64,000 nt of DNA from Lagopus muta. Lineage: Eukaryota > Chordata > Aves > Galliformes > Phasianidae. Below are positions 27,301 through 41,360 of the stretch, one piece after another. The stretch lies in the NCBI RefSeq assembly GCF_023343835.1, contig NC_064439.1, positions 30,047,933-30,111,932 on the forward strand, in the 5' to 3' direction. How positions within the stretch are numbered: position 1 is the stretch's first letter; each line of letters opens with the position of its first letter. The position numbers were made by a program, and so were the translations under genes. A model generated the notes under the pieces. The model did no database searches and was not told the DNA's origin. It was given only the letters and a program-made list of their open reading frames with translations.

Positions 27301-29421
27301 CACTGTCCATGCCTTCATTTTATCTCCAGATCCACTTGCTCAGTTTCCTGCTATCTCCACTAATAATATCCACTTATTTTTTTTTTTTAGTTCTTTCTTT
27401 GAGAAGTTTATCTTCAAAAATGCAGCAAAAAGAAACTCTTTGCATTTATAGGTTTAAAATAATGTTTCCTCTGTTCAGTTCTCTAACCAGTGACCCTTAA
27501 ATACCTCATACAGGCAGCACTGTGACATTTAGACTCCTCAGGAGCAGGTGCTGGCACAGGTGAGATTATCACAGATCTCCCATCTAGCCCTACTTTCTTA
27601 TGTTTCTGTATTACAAAAATGATAAGATATTTATAAAATCTGTTTATCAAGTAGTATTTCTTCGTGAGACTGTGTTAACAGTGGCCTGCATTCTTCACCA
27701 TTATAGGACACTGTTTGCCAGGAAAGTGCAGACCCAGGTAAGGAAAACGGGATTCTGGTATCTCTCTCTAATTCAGGAGGGAGTTTGAAGCTTTCATCTG
27801 TCAGCTTGCCATGCATGAAGGTTGAATTACATGAAATAGCAATCAAAAGTACTCCTATATTAATCCTTCAAAAAGAAAACTTAGACAGGCTTTCTCAGTA
27901 AAGATCAATCTCCATCACACTGTAAAACAACTTCCCACCTACAGAAAATTAACTAAGACCTATCTTCAGCTGGCCAGGTCAATTTCAAAGTTAATATCAT
28001 TAGCAATGGCAAAATAAATATTACTAAAAATAGCAAAGTATAAACTAAATAGAAAACAAAACAACAGCAACAGGAAAAAAAGCAATGCAACAATAGACAA
28101 AAAAAATCAAGAACAAAAAAAAAAAACCCTGAAACAAACCTGAATGGCCCAAGTGCTATAAAAATACATCCAGGGGAAATTCAAATTAAGTGATCATACT
28201 CTAATCATAGAGATAAAAAAATAACTTATGTCCAGTTCTGTGCTAATTATAACAGAAATATATATATATATATAAAGTGTTTGATTAGGTTTTGTGACTC
28301 AGAAGGATGATTTAGGTTTTCTAAGGTGAATTTTTTTTTTTGTTTGTTTGGCTGGTCAGAAGTCTGCTTACTACATACAACTCAAATTTATCTTTTGTCT
28401 GGTAGTAAACTTCATGAGGCAGTGAAAGGTGCAATGGCCACTTTTTTTTTGCCCATGCATGATTGCAAGTCTCTTCTACTTACTGTTTTTTTTATGTCTA
28501 CGTAGGTGAGACTATGAACAATGTGCCAAAGGCATCCTGGCCGTTTCATTTAACTCTTCACAATCAATATTGATATCTGCCAAGGCAGTAAAAGGCAGTA
28601 AGTTTCAGAGTAATATTGAGAGCCTACGGGAACCATATGAAGAAACTTGAGGATTGTTTTATTTCAGAAGTTAAAATAGAGCATCAACATTACCACTTCT
28701 GGCTGACACAATGAATATAGCAGAAAGACACTTCAGAAAGAGTGCCAGACTGGAACAAGCAGACTGAATGCATGAAACTCAGGAGTTTCTAAGTAGCCAT
28801 CTACCCAGCTAGACTTGACTAAAAGAGAGAAGCACGTTCTCTTCCCTCTTTGTGCTTTGAAGACAGGTAGAGTGTCGCAAATTGATATCCTGCCTTGGAT
28901 GTCTGAATATCCCTCTATAGCCCTGTCTCTTGTTCTTTTTCTGTTAATCAGTATTACATATCTGTTTGTACAGCTTTACCATAATGGCAGTAATAGCACA
29001 TGGAGCAAAAATCACGTCTTCTTTCAGCACAACAGATGGACAACTCAAGTTGTAACATTTTGAAGTACCAGTATAAGCAGGTTTGTGCTTCCTCCTTGTC
29101 ATTGATAATTTTTTAGTCATCAAATGATAGTCAAATGGCACAAGAAATAATTTCTCCTCTTGCTTCTTACAACTATTTTCGCTATCCAGTGCTTTTGTTA
29201 TTCAGAAAGTGAATAATAAAATATAGCCAAGCATGTGAATCAATTAGCAGAAATTTAGAGATTTAATTTTTAAGAACGATTATATTTTTTTAAGCAAAAA
29301 GCTTTAGGATTATTTATTTTTAAACTAAATTCTCAAATTTAGTCATTAATTAGTATCCTTCTATGCCTGAGGTTGTTGCAACAAGATTAGCACTGTCTGT
29401 AAAGATCTGGAATATCAGTTA

Positions 29422-29472
29422 TTCCATTTATTTCTTATTGATACTATTTCATTTATTACTTATTGATACTGT
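29422..29472. repeat. imperfect 26-bp tandem duplication
   Basis: Two adjacent copies of a unit reading TTC(C)ATTTATT-CTTATTGATACT, differing by an indel and a substitution. It is a local duplication in AT-rich DNA with no visible function. Confidence 0.85.
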
Positions 29473-32400
29473 CTTCCATCACATTCATCTCTCATGTATA
29501 CTGAAGTTGAATGAAATTAATTACAATTGAGGACACAAGATTTCTACTACAGTTCAAGAGCGCTACTCAATTTCAGGTTATTAATATTACATTTCAGATT
29601 TTTATGTTGGAATTTCTAGGGACTTCATTCCAGATTTATGCCAGAGAATAATTGCAAAAACACAGCATAAGTAATTTTCATCTACATACTAATACATCCT
29701 GGTTCTAAATCTCATCATAAATAACATATATTGAATATAGTATTTAAAAAGCTGCACAGCAAGTAAATTTTTCAATGGCTAAGTGCATTAAAATGCTTTC
29801 TGTAAAACTTTCTTTTAAAGGCACATCAATAAGACATTTTCCTACTGTCAAATAATGCTTCTGGCACTATAACCATTTCAGGAAAGAAGGCAGTATTATT
29901 TCAAAAGGCCATATTTTCAGTTTTAATGAGTATTAAAGATTATATTAATACTATGCTACAAGTTCGTTGACTTTAAGGGACACAATCCTCAACTAAGTGT
30001 TGAAATATTACCACCACCACTGTGGTGATAGCAACTTTGGAATCTGGTGATTCTGGGATTGAAGTGAACAAAACTCCTCACTTCACCATAAACTCTGTAA
30101 CCTGGCTCAGTTTTTGATCCTCTCCACAGTGAGGCAGAAAATCTTCTATTTCCTTTAGAAAAAGGACATACAAGGAAAAGTCCTGTTACATAACAGCCTC
30201 GGTTGTTAAAATGAGTTGGACTATACTTCGGCACCTCCTGAAATTTATCACTATTTTCCTATTCACATAGAATTTTATGGATTACAAAATCCCCAGATAG
30301 AGTTGTCAAATTACTGTGTATGAGTGTATAGCTGTCTAATACAGACACCAAACAACAGTGCTGAAGACAGCTGTACAGGTAATGTAAGTGCTTGCAGATA
30401 TTCCTATCCATAGGTGGAGACATAGATCTTCCAGGGACCTGTATGAATTTTGTGCTGCAATTTGGTTTCAGAAGAGCTGAAGTAACACGTTCTTCTTTGC
30501 TCTACAGAAATGACAAATGAGGTGATACTGACTAACTCCTTTTTTCTTCACAGAATTCATCTCATAGTTTGTTTAAAAAAAAAAAAATTTCCAGTGCTCA
30601 AACACGTTCTATTTCTCATCCATCCCACAAGTTTTCTGACCAGAATAAAATGACAGGTTTGTATCATATCCACTTCACATCTTCAACTTTGTAAGGACTT
30701 GTTACAGTTTTCTCAGCCATCACATATTTTCCTTCCTCTTTTCTGTTGCCCTGTTTGGTCCCAGCCTCACAAGTCACATTGGAAATAGTTCATACTTATT
30801 CAACAAGATGCAGACACACTGATATTGCAATCTAAAGCTTTGATAACATTAAATTAGGTGGCAAAATAAAATTTAAGTCTAAGATATACAGCAAAGACCA
30901 AGAAAAATTCAGATGACTAAAGCTAATGCACATGGGCTTGACAAAAGCTAATACATACGGGTTAATCAGTACTGTGACTTTTAAAACTATGAGATTTGGT
31001 TATAGGAAAGAGTTTTCATTCTTTCCTGCTAAAGACTGGAAGAAACTGGCTCCTTCATCTGCCATCAGAGCTTGATAATGACTGGTAAGTTGCAGAAAAA
31101 GTAAAGTGTGACTCCATTACAAATCCAATAGTTTCTTTTTACTTCCTACAATATGTAGCACTTAATTGAATACCATATACTAACTTTCCAACATTACCAG
31201 CTCTTTTTCATGCACGGTTGAAATGCTTTGTGACCTTGCTACATCAATCCTGATCCAGAATTGGCTGATTTTCCTAATTCAGTCTCTGTAAAAGCCAAAC
31301 AACAATATTTAAGAAAATAAAAGGTTAAAAGTATTCAAATTTTCACTACAGGTATGTCATAATAACTGCACATACTTTTGTAACTAGAATAGTATTCAAG
31401 CATGGGGAACCAGACAGTGAATGAAAAGTAAATGCATTTAATAGACAAGTGGGGGATTTTGCCTGAAAGGGTATGGTGTTTTCTTCTTGGTATTTTGTTG
31501 ACACGGTGATCTGCTGTATCTGTCTTCAGTAGGTGGCGTGGTTGTTGATGGGTATGTGTTAGAGCGAGTTTAATCTACTTCTAGAGCTAAGGTTCAGGGA
31601 AAAGTCCAGAAGCTGTAAGTGATGGTTACCATTTATTCTCTTCCACTGTGACACTGACACAAATGCTCAAAAAAATGATTTTTTGGACATAGCAATGTTA
31701 TCTTTTTGCAGAACTGCCTTCCTTTTTCCCTGTCTAAATTTCTCTTTCCAGACTGACTCACTCTTTCTACTTAGCATCTGTCCACAGAGGATATTTTCAC
31801 TCTTGCTTTAGGCTGGTCTTCATTTTTGTGATTTTATTGCCAAGAGATATTTTTTGCTAGAAGTCACGTGTATATGAGATTTTGCTGCATAACCAACCTA
31901 TTTAAAACCACCAGTAACAATAATAAAGGATAACATAAAATGGGAAGGACGACTGAAGCAAAAAATGTCTTATTTTGGTAATGTATTAATGTATCTATTT
32001 TAAAGTAAATTATCTTCCAAATGTAATTCGGTTTTTCAACAGAACAGAGTAGAGTATTTTTAAGCAAAAAAAAAAAAAAAAAAAACACACATGACTTTTG
32101 GAGACTGTCTGCCAAAATTTTACAGTCAAGTGTAGAATCCTGAATCTAGAAAACAATATATCTTTGAAGATAACATAATAAATTTGTAAAGTATCTCACA
32201 CAACAGATAACATTTATGCAGCAACTTTATTTCTTTGCATTCCTACATAAATGAATCCAATTGCTACTAAAAGTTTTAAAAGTGTGTTTGTAATTTAAAT
32301 CCATCACAGCCACATAGCCAACCTCTTTGTATATCAACCTTCCCACACATTACTTAGGATCTTATACTAAATATTTATCACATTAAATAATAGTAATAAC

Positions 32401-35400
32401 AGGTTTAAGTATCTAAATTTACTGGATTTGTATATTTGTTGTGCTGTGTAACGAGTAGGTACGAGACCTGAGGCTGATAGAGAGCATTGTCTTTATATCT
32501 TAAGTGAATTGTGTTATAGCTCTGCTCAGATAGAAACAGTGACAAGTGCCCTACTCCTTAAAAAAGAAAAGCTATCTTTTTCTCACCTGAGTAAATGAAA
32601 AAAATATATACTATTATAAGACACAGTGAAGGTTATGCAGAGGTAAATGTATAAGTTGTCTGTGATGAACTGTCAAATGTAAAATAGCATACAAAGGGAC
32701 ACGTTTAATGACACTGGCTATCATTTAATTTTGGAACAAACTTACAATATTTACACTGCTGAGAATCATGAAAAATACAGAAAATGATAAGATGGCTTCT
32801 GAAAAAGAACAAATAATTGCAGTGAAATTATCCATCATCTTTCAGTATACATACACTTGTGACATAGCTTTCCACAATGCACCCATGCTATAATCGTGTA
32901 TTTATATAGACTAAATGATTCATGTTTTACCATCAGCTTATTACTCCTTTAGCAGTTGAGAAAATGTTGTTACAGAATTTGGTTGGAAATGTGTTATTCT
33001 CATCTGTGGTCACGTGGTTCCTGTGACAATGGAAGTACCAAATAGTTTCTGAATGTTTGTGTTACAACCTGGTTAAAGGAGAATAATCCCTCCTTCATCT
33101 CATTGTCTTCAGTTTCTTTTCTTCATATGCCATGGAAGTTCCAGAACTGCAAGAGGTAAACATTCTCACTTGAAAATAGGCAGAAATGTTTGAGCATGTC
33201 CTCTCAAGATGTCTGTCCTGCATCTGGGTACTTCAAGTGGCAGGTATATGTTTCCTTTCCTTGCAGCTGTAACCAATACAGAGCTGTGGCAATAAAAGCT
33301 GGACAGACCACCTTGCTGAGGAAAAGATGGAGAGCATAAGGGTAAATTGTGGTTATCAAAGAATCCCCTGCCAAGTTTGCACCAGAGGGAGTTTCCCAGG
33401 GCAAGATCACCACAGTTCTGTGCCTCTTTCTCCCCTGGGCACTTCCTCATCCTTCACCATCAGCCCTAAGTCCCAACTCAAGCCTACAATTACTGTAAAT
33501 GACTATGACTTTGGTTATTGCTTTGCATTTTGCCTAACCAGTATAAACAGGTTGCAATTGGAAGCCACAAGAAAGCTGTACACTCCTTTTGATTCTGAAC
33601 AAAATTTTTATTTCTGAGGCAAATCAGAACCTATGTCAGTAACTGTGCTGGCATCACAGCTTGAGATGACAATGTCTTTTACCTCCCATTAATCACACCT
33701 CATTGCTATTCTAAGCCTGAGCTACTTTGGAGAGTATGTTTGAGTTTGAGTAAAGCAAAGAAGCACTGACAAAAATGTAACATAAAGAATTACTTTAAAA
33801 TAATTGATAAGTCTTCATATAACTTGTGCAAGCACTGCAATGTGAAACTGAATGGAGCTTGAGGGATTACAGCAACTATATTTCTAGGAAACACTGCTGA
33901 GTTGGCTTTGGTATTTCTCATTAGAGAAATCATCTTTTGTATTGTTTGCAATATCATATACTTTGAACTTTCCGCTTCTTCACAATTGTTCTCCACCTCA
34001 CTAAGCTAACAGAAGCTCATCATTCTCATTCACTCTTCCTTTTAGAAGAAAGGCAGGCACGCAGAAAAGTAACTCCTAATAAATGCAGAAGTACTTGATT
34101 CTCTTTTCAATGCTGAACAGAAAAGACACGTTTTTTTTTTAATTCAAAAAGCACTGTTTGTTATTCTTTCCCCTTGGCTCTTATTACACATACTTACAGC
34201 ATCTGACAGCCAGAAGTGACATTACTTACGGTCTTTTGAAGCTTGCACATCTTGATAGTTTTTATATCCTTTTAACTAAGTGTTCTTAAAAAAGAAAACT
34301 GCCCATTTGTTAACAGGACTTCATTTCTACTAAATGAACATTTTTGGATCTGCAAGTGTTGTTTCTCTATAAACCTAGCTCCTCCTTGCAACCTTTTTAG
34401 AGTCTGGAGACAGAGGAGCCAGTTGGGTTGACCTCAACTACTTGTGCCAAGGGTGTTGCCAGGGATGACCAACCACTCCAAACCAATGCTTTCTCTCTGC
34501 TTTGTTTTCATGCCTTTGCTGGCCTGTGCCCAGTCTTCAGCCCTGCCTACAGTCATAAGAGGCCTTCAGACCAAGAGAACATGACTGGCTGTCAGGGAGG
34601 ATGGGTAGAAGCCACAGTTCCTAGAAGCCAGAGAAACTGAAAAATAGTTCTGCTTCATGGCTTTCTCATGATTTCTCTTCCCTGGTGCTCTGAGCAACAG
34701 TACTAGAGCAAGAGGGAGGACAGAGCTGTGCGGTCACAGAAGTGCTTGCAGGAAAGATACTTACAAGAAGGTCTTAGAACATAGCAAAAGCAAGAACTGG
34801 ACTCCTTGTGTGGCAGTGAGCTGCTAGAAAAGCCCAGGGGCCTATGGAAACACACTCTGAAAAAATTCATCTTTTTTATTTTTTTAATGCATCAACGTTT
34901 ATTTGTGTGAATCTTGCCAGTAGTAACACTAACGAAAAGGAAAAAAAAAATACAGTGAAGGTAGATATGTAACATTGCTAGAACATTATTAAACTAGGCA
35001 TACTGAAGAACAAAACAAACACTGCATATGTTCAGCATGAATTTTCCTTTTTTTTTTTTTTAAAGTGTATGGCTTCTTTCATGCCTTGTGTGTTCAGATT
35101 TCTTTTGTTGCTGTTTCAAGGCTACCTAATAGCATCTGTCTTACATTCTTGCATTTAAATCCAATTTTCACTTATTAAATACTGTTAATGTCCTGAAGAG
35201 AAGGACGTCAAGAATAGAAAATACATTGTCCATATGATCACTAAAATGACATTCATATACTAATTTTCAATACAGTCTGCATTTCATAAAAATGGTTTTA
35301 TTAATAATAGAAGAAAACAAAAATCTGATGAAAATAGAAAGCTAATAATTATGTTATGACAACATAAGCAGGTGTATTGAGCTAAAACTTATTCTGTAGA

Positions 35401-36814
35401 CTGCGTGTGCTGTCTAATTTGTCTGATTAATACTTTCACAGTGAGATAAAAATAGCAACAAATAATTACATGATTATGAAGAGCCACAGGGCAAACGCCT
35501 ACCTAGAAGTTTGAAAGTGGCTTCCAGCAGCCATGAATTTGGCACCCTTCACCTGCTACCTTTTCATGGATGAAGCTGGTTCACATGAAGCTTGGTAACA
35601 TCCATCAGCAGCTCTGAGCTCCCTGAGTAGACAAACCTTAAGTAACCTAGGAACAAATTTAAAGGGGCAAAGTAGATGTATCCATGCATATATCTGCACA
35701 TCAAATCTTTGCTGGGGAAGGTCATTAGCTGCTCCAAAGTCCTGTTCTGTTCTCAGTGATAATTTAAAGTCATATATATAAGGCATATCAGAATAATGTG
35801 TATTCCAGTTTTTAAATGTCACTAGTTAGAATTTCAACTTTTTTGTTGCTGGTGTCCTACAGCCAGCACAGGAAATGAGAGGTGACACCAAGAATTCCTT
35901 TCATATCAGAGAAAACTCCATTGGAAAATACTTGTTTAATGCTTCATGCACTTCCATTTTAAAATCCCTTCCTTAAAATATATGTAAAACCCCTCTAAAT
36001 ATCTCAACAAAAATGAATTTATATAAAAGAAAGCTTCAAAATTTAGACTTATGATTATATTATATTCACAATGTAGACTTAATCTTAAAACTGTTTCTTC
36101 TTCTTTTATGTGTTGTGTTTTCCAAGCAGGTGCACAGAACATCACCAGACCAGCTTTCTTAGTAACACCAAAGTAATGCTAAGTCTTGGTTTTATTCTTC
36201 AGAGGTATTCCTTCACTTCTCTGACTTCAGCTCCTCGGGGCATCAATAGAACCCAGTACTACTTATTTTAAGCTTGTTTTGGATGTCATAGACATGGAAA
36301 CTCTATGCATCAGCAGCAGTTTTATATCCTTCCCCCCAACCAGGATCAACATTCAAAACTCCTAGAGTAGTCTAAATCCAGTTTTAAATGAACGATTTGT
36401 TGCAAGCACAATAAGACAACAAAGTTCAGTAGTAAGGGAAGTACTCCTGGATTTGAGGGCTTAGGTACAGTGCCTGTTCCACAGAGGCTTTTCTAAATGC
36501 CTCAGGCAAGTCATCTAATGATATCTATGCAACTAAGTATACTCTGTGAATATGGACGTTAGCATCTCTGTTCTTTGATATCCCAAATCTACTGGAGCTG
36601 GTAAAACTTCTTGATTTTACTAGGGTGCTGTTAGCATGCAAATACTAAAAATCAGACGTACAATAATTTTTCAGAGGTAAGATCCTTTTTCAGAGTCCCA
36701 TGGTGTTCTGATAGTTGAGATCATTATAGTCTCAAGCAGAAGTTCAGAAAGCATATATGTACATATGCACACACTTTTATGAACAACAGAAAGACCCTCA
36801 CTAAATTCTGATCC

Positions 36815-37232
36815 AAAAAAGGGAAGTATCTACCCTATGAAGAAATGCTAAGTGAACTGGATCTGTTTAGCCTTGAGAAAAGAAGACTGAGAGGAGACCT
36901 GATCCAGGTCTATAAATATCTGAGGTGTGGGGGGCAGAGCGGCGAGGCTGGACTCTTTTCAGCAGTGCGTGGAGACAGGATGAGGGGAAATAGCCAGAAA
37001 CTGCAGCATAGGAAGTTCTGCACAAATGTGCACAAGAACTTCTTTACAGTGAGGGTGACGGAGCACTGGAACAGGCTGCCCAGGGAGGTTGTGGAGTCTC
37101 CTGTGGACATATTCAAGACCTGTCTGGACACCTACTTGTGCGACCTGGTGTAGGGAACCTGCTTTGGCAGGGGGGTTGGACTCAATGATCTCTGGAGGCC
37201 CCTTTCAACCCCTACGATTCTGTGATTCTATG
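36815..37232 (+). mobile_element. CR1 LINE fragment with readable ORF2 C-terminus
   Basis: A 5'-truncated CR1 in + orientation. A 102-codon open frame (36845-37153) reads through without a stop. It gives LFSLEKRRLRGDLIQVYKYL, later NFFTVRVTEHWNRLPREVVE, and ends in LCDLV with a stop, which is the normal C-terminal end of the CR1 reverse-transcriptase polyprotein. The 3' UTR follows and ends in the ATTCTGTGATTCTATG terminal repeat. The lack of frameshifts in this tail makes it look younger than the other CR1 copies here. It cannot be active because the endonuclease and most of the polymerase are absent. Confidence 0.95.
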
Positions 37233-40200
37233 CAAAATGTGCTATATATTAATTGCATTAATATAAGCAATAATTTGAATAAACTGGAAATTGAATATCT
37301 AGCAGTGCACTTTTTACTCTTAAATTCATTATTCAGTGCTACAAATTACTTAAGATATCTTCAGAATTCCACTTATGCTTTGACTGTCATTATTCTATTA
37401 TCAGTGCTGTATTTGCAGCTAATGAAAACCTGGGGCTTGGATAACATTCCACTTCTAGCTTCTGCCCACATTAGCTGCTGTAGCAATATGTTTAACCACA
37501 GCTTATAGAACCTTCTTGGCAGGTATTCTCACCACCTTTGCTTGCAAGACAAGCTGTTGAGCCCCAAGTAATGGTTTCACAGCTCTGATGAGGTGAATTA
37601 ACAGCCTATCACAGCTGACACCCACATTGCTTCCCCCTTTTCTGCCCCAACACTAGCCATTCACTCCTGCCTACAGCACAGAGCTAACAAGGTGTTTCTG
37701 TGAGCCAGTTTCTTCCATTAAGCAATAAAAAAAAGGATATTTTTTTCCATTGCAGGGTAAGTTATATCAATTAACAGAAAAGCCTGTTGATAATCCGAGC
37801 TGGAACAAAAAAGGGAGGGGACTTGAGATAACAGGAACATATAGATGAGGAAAAGCAGGAGAAAGAAGCTGGACAGTAGGGCTTTCTTGGCAATTGAGGT
37901 CACTGTAATTCACTGTTAACTCTTGCCTTCTGTGTGTTACCTCTTTAACATAAGTACAAGCTAAAAAGATCAGAGGGCAGCATAGGCATGTTCCATTTAG
38001 TGGTTTTTCTCTGAAATGTGCTTGGTATCTGCTGATGACTCACATCTCAGCCACAGTCTTTGATTTCAGGGTCTTTTAGTGTAGCCTATGACCAGACACC
38101 TGGGCTAACAGCAGTCTTGACAGATTGTCGTCCAACTGCAGGCACAGCTAAGGGCACAGGTATCCTGCACCCAGATGCCAACCACCAGCATGTAGCAGTG
38201 ATTGTCCTTAACTGTGTGGCTGGGAAGCGCTGGGATGGACAGGAATTGATTTTCCTTGAAAAAAAGTAACAAAATGTCTGTAATAATAAAAAATAAGTAA
38301 GTAAATAAATAGAAGCTGTCAGATTTCATATTTAAAAGTCATAAATAATAGGAAATGTTCAGTCAAGCAGGTTTTGTAAATAATAGCATACTTTAAGAAC
38401 TGTAAAACCAGTGGAATATCTAGTTCACTCTGCTTAGCTTCTGGCATAAAAAAAGTTAGCTGAGAGCAAGGTCAAGGAGCTACTGGACCAGCCATGCTCA
38501 CATGGCTGTGGTAGATCTCCAGAGAATGTTGCTGTTCTATTAATTACAGCAGTGACCTCTCCTTGTAAACATCTGTATCAGTGATGGTAGACAGGTGAAA
38601 AACTTTCCAAAACATTTTCAGAAGTAGCAGTAGTTTTTTTCTATTGCTTGTTTTCAGGCTAATCCACATGTGGTATTAAATTATATATATCCTTTAAAAT
38701 CCATGTGAAGCCTTCTTATGTCCTGACACATCTGGTATTCCACATCTCAAATTCTGGGCTTAATTCCCCATTATGCATAACTTAGGCCAACTCTGCCCCA
38801 TGTGAAGAGACAGCACAGTCAGATGTAAAAGCTGAAAAAGCTGAGAATAACACCTTTTTTTTCTGACTGTTTTTTCCCAGGTGAGTTATTTGAGGTTTTC
38901 TGAGTCACTGAGCAGCCATACAAGTGCCAGCATTGCCATGAAGGAGTCAGTGGCCACAAGCGCTGGAGAAAGGAGACCTACCCATCCTGAAGTACCTGGA
39001 GATGGCTGTGAAACTACACAGCTGCATGCCAGCCCATCACAGGTAGTTATGTGGCTGTAGGTGAATCAGCACAAAGTGAAGTGACTAACTCTCAAGATGC
39101 TAATTAGAGTGTAGTTAAGTAGTGCTGCAGCCGCTAATGACCTGCAGTGCAATGACAGATAAGACCAGCATGCAACACTGTGATGAGCAAGATGAGGGTT
39201 TTTCTGACTGAGTGCTCTCAAGTACAAACAACCTGAGAGAAAGCATAATGTTACAAGTTTCTGGAACCTTTGTTACTCTATATAACAATTATAAACTTTG
39301 GCAAAACAAGAATAATTTTTAAATAAGAACTGAAACTAAGAAATCCTAAGAATTCCTTCTGGCTTTCTGTAACATTTCCCTTCCCAAACTGTTTGAAGCA
39401 GGATTAGTAGGGATAGGAATTCTAACTGTGGTATTATTTGCTGTCAAGCTGACTAAGTTGTTTAGCTATTCGGTGCCAGATCTTCCATCTGCACCCTTGT
39501 GTGATTGCAGCAGCTGCTGCCCAGCTGTTTGCTGGCCTTACCTCTGCCTACTGATTAAAAACGTGCATTCCCACAGAGAGAGATTTGGTGGTACCCAAAA
39601 GAGCTTGGATCTCCATGAAAGCTTGTCAGTTATCTCAGCTATGCAGCAGAGCAGTGCTTACCCCAGAGCTGTGAGGTGCCCCTTATTGAAGCCTTGGGCA
39701 GACCTCACATCAGTGAGAACCTCTTCCATTTTTTAATATCTAAAATATATACATTAAAATAGAGGGCTTATATCTCTTTCTCTAAATCATCTATAAATTA
39801 TTCTGCTCCAAGTAGGTAAAGAGAGAAATAATTTCCATGTTATATTCTCTTAGTCATTTTCTAGCAAGTTTAATGTTCCACCCCAGAAAAAAATGTCAGA
39901 ATATAAAGGGTATCTTTCACTATCTGGTAAGTGAATTTTGCAGTGCTCATACATTCTTCACTACAAATGTGTGTTTCAGCAGGAAACCACATGAGACAAA
40001 TTAGATTTCCTGTTCTGCTCATGGAGAAGCAGAAGGCTCCTGATGTGTCTAGCTAGTTCAGAGTTCTTATCTACCCTTACCCGAGACACAACTCAGACAT
40101 TAAATTCTTCAACAGTTCTCTCTCTGAAGACTGACATGAATGGGTTGAATGACATCAAATGAGTGCTGTCCACTTCTGGAAACTGCTTGTTGCAAAACAT

Positions 40201-40939
40201 ATAGCTACCAAAGTGCCATAAATTTGCAGCCTTGGAAGCTGAATTTAATGTCAGGCAACTGTATCTGAACTCTAAAATAAAAATCTAAACATACAACTAT
40301 AAGTTAAGGTGCTTTTGTAAGTCAGACAGAGAGCTGCTCGTAGCCACATTCTTTTGCCAAGCAGAAGAGTCGAACTCTCTTATAGCAACAGCATCTTATA
40401 GCATCGTGTAATTCCAAGGAGAATCTCAAAGCAGTTTACTTTTCTGTTTCATGTAATAACTACAACTTGATGAAAAGAGAGGACTTTTGTTATGATTTAG
40501 AATGAAACTTGTAACAATTTGGAGGTTAATCTCAGCAATGTGCATGAAGCGCTATAAAACAGAAAGCACTTTTTATGTTCAACTCAAAAAGATAAAAAAT
40601 ACCAAAACAAAATATCACTTATGCAATGTGTCTTCACTGATTTGTTGACAATTTTTCTTTAAAAGAAAACAAAGAACAGATTCAAACAATAGTGGGACCC
40701 TCCACAACACCTAAAATCAGTTGGGGATAGCTATGCTTACAAGAACAGTGGTGTGGGGTTGCTTTCCGCAAGGTTTAAATTTCATTTTTAAAAATCAATT
40801 GCATTTGAAAGTTTCCAACTATATATATATATTTTTGTGTGTGTGCATTTCCACGTGATACTAAAGTAGATGGGACTGTGTAGGAGGAAGGATTAGAATT
40901 CAAAATAATTTTGATAAATGAGAGAAATGCTCAGTAATC
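37233..40939. other. intergenic, no gene seen
   Basis: AT-rich sequence with scattered short frames. A 139-codon frame beginning at 37089 starts inside the CR1 and runs by chance into this region, and is not supported as a gene. I see no RNA gene or mobile element of known type. Confidence 0.6.
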
Positions 40940-41150
40940 AATAAGATGAGATGCAATGAAGACGAGTACAAATAATCTATTGAGGCAAGAGAAAATCAAA
41001 TGCATAAATACAAAGTTGATAATAGCAACAGCACTGTAGAAAGAGACCTGGGTGTTACAGTAAGCCACATATTGAAAATGAGTGAACATTATGAAGCTGA
41101 TGCAAAGATAGAAAAATTCATCCTGGGGCATTTTAATACATGTGTTATAT
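40940..41150 (+). mobile_element. old CR1-like LINE fragment (internal ORF2)
   Basis: Translation of 41000 onward gives YKVDNSNSTVERDLGVTVSH followed by MSEHYEADAKIEKFILGHF. This matches the general pattern of the CR1/L2 reverse-transcriptase region (acid-S-T-x-E-K/R-D-L-G-V ... M-S ... A-K ... I-L-G). It is diverged and ends before the next CR1 segments would follow, so it is an old internal piece. L2 is a possible alternative family. Confidence 0.65.
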
Positions 41151-41236
41151 ACAAGATACGGTTACTAATTGTTTTCCTTAACTCACCTCTCTGAAGCCTT
41201 AGTTTGGTGTAATTTAATAGGCTAATACAAAAAGAG

Positions 41237-41240
<4 letters not shown>

Positions 41241-41276
<36 letters not shown>

Positions 41277-41320
41277 AGAAGAAGAAGAAAATATTTAAAG
41301 ATATTTAGGAGATAGAGAAT

Positions 41321-41356
<36 letters not shown>
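41241..41356. repeat. paired long poly(A) tracts with GAA repeat
   Basis: A 34-base A run (41241-41274) is followed by a short GAA repeat, about 35 bases of AT-rich sequence and then a second A run of about 32 bases (41325-41356). The lengths should be treated with caution because homopolymers of this size are error-prone in assemblies. No retrocopied coding sequence is visible upstream. Confidence 0.9.

Positions 41357-41360
<4 letters not shown>

Larger units (their letters stand above)
20063..36814. other. intergenic gene desert, second block
   Basis: About 16.7 kb of AT-rich DNA without a recognisable gene, CR1 copy or structural RNA. Open frames are about 100 codons or less and have no domain features. 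Low-complexity tracts: a 31-base A run at 21283-21313, a 23-base T run at 24313-24335, an AT repeat near 28257-28274, an A run near 32067-32085, an imperfect 26-bp tandem duplication at 29422-29472 and a 25-bp duplication at about 30919-30961. This is a long interval with few insertions compared with intron 3 of SP4. Confidence 0.65.

Noticed and set aside
37089-37508. 139-codon + frame
   Set aside because: Begins in an alternative frame of a CR1 and runs into non-coding DNA by chance.
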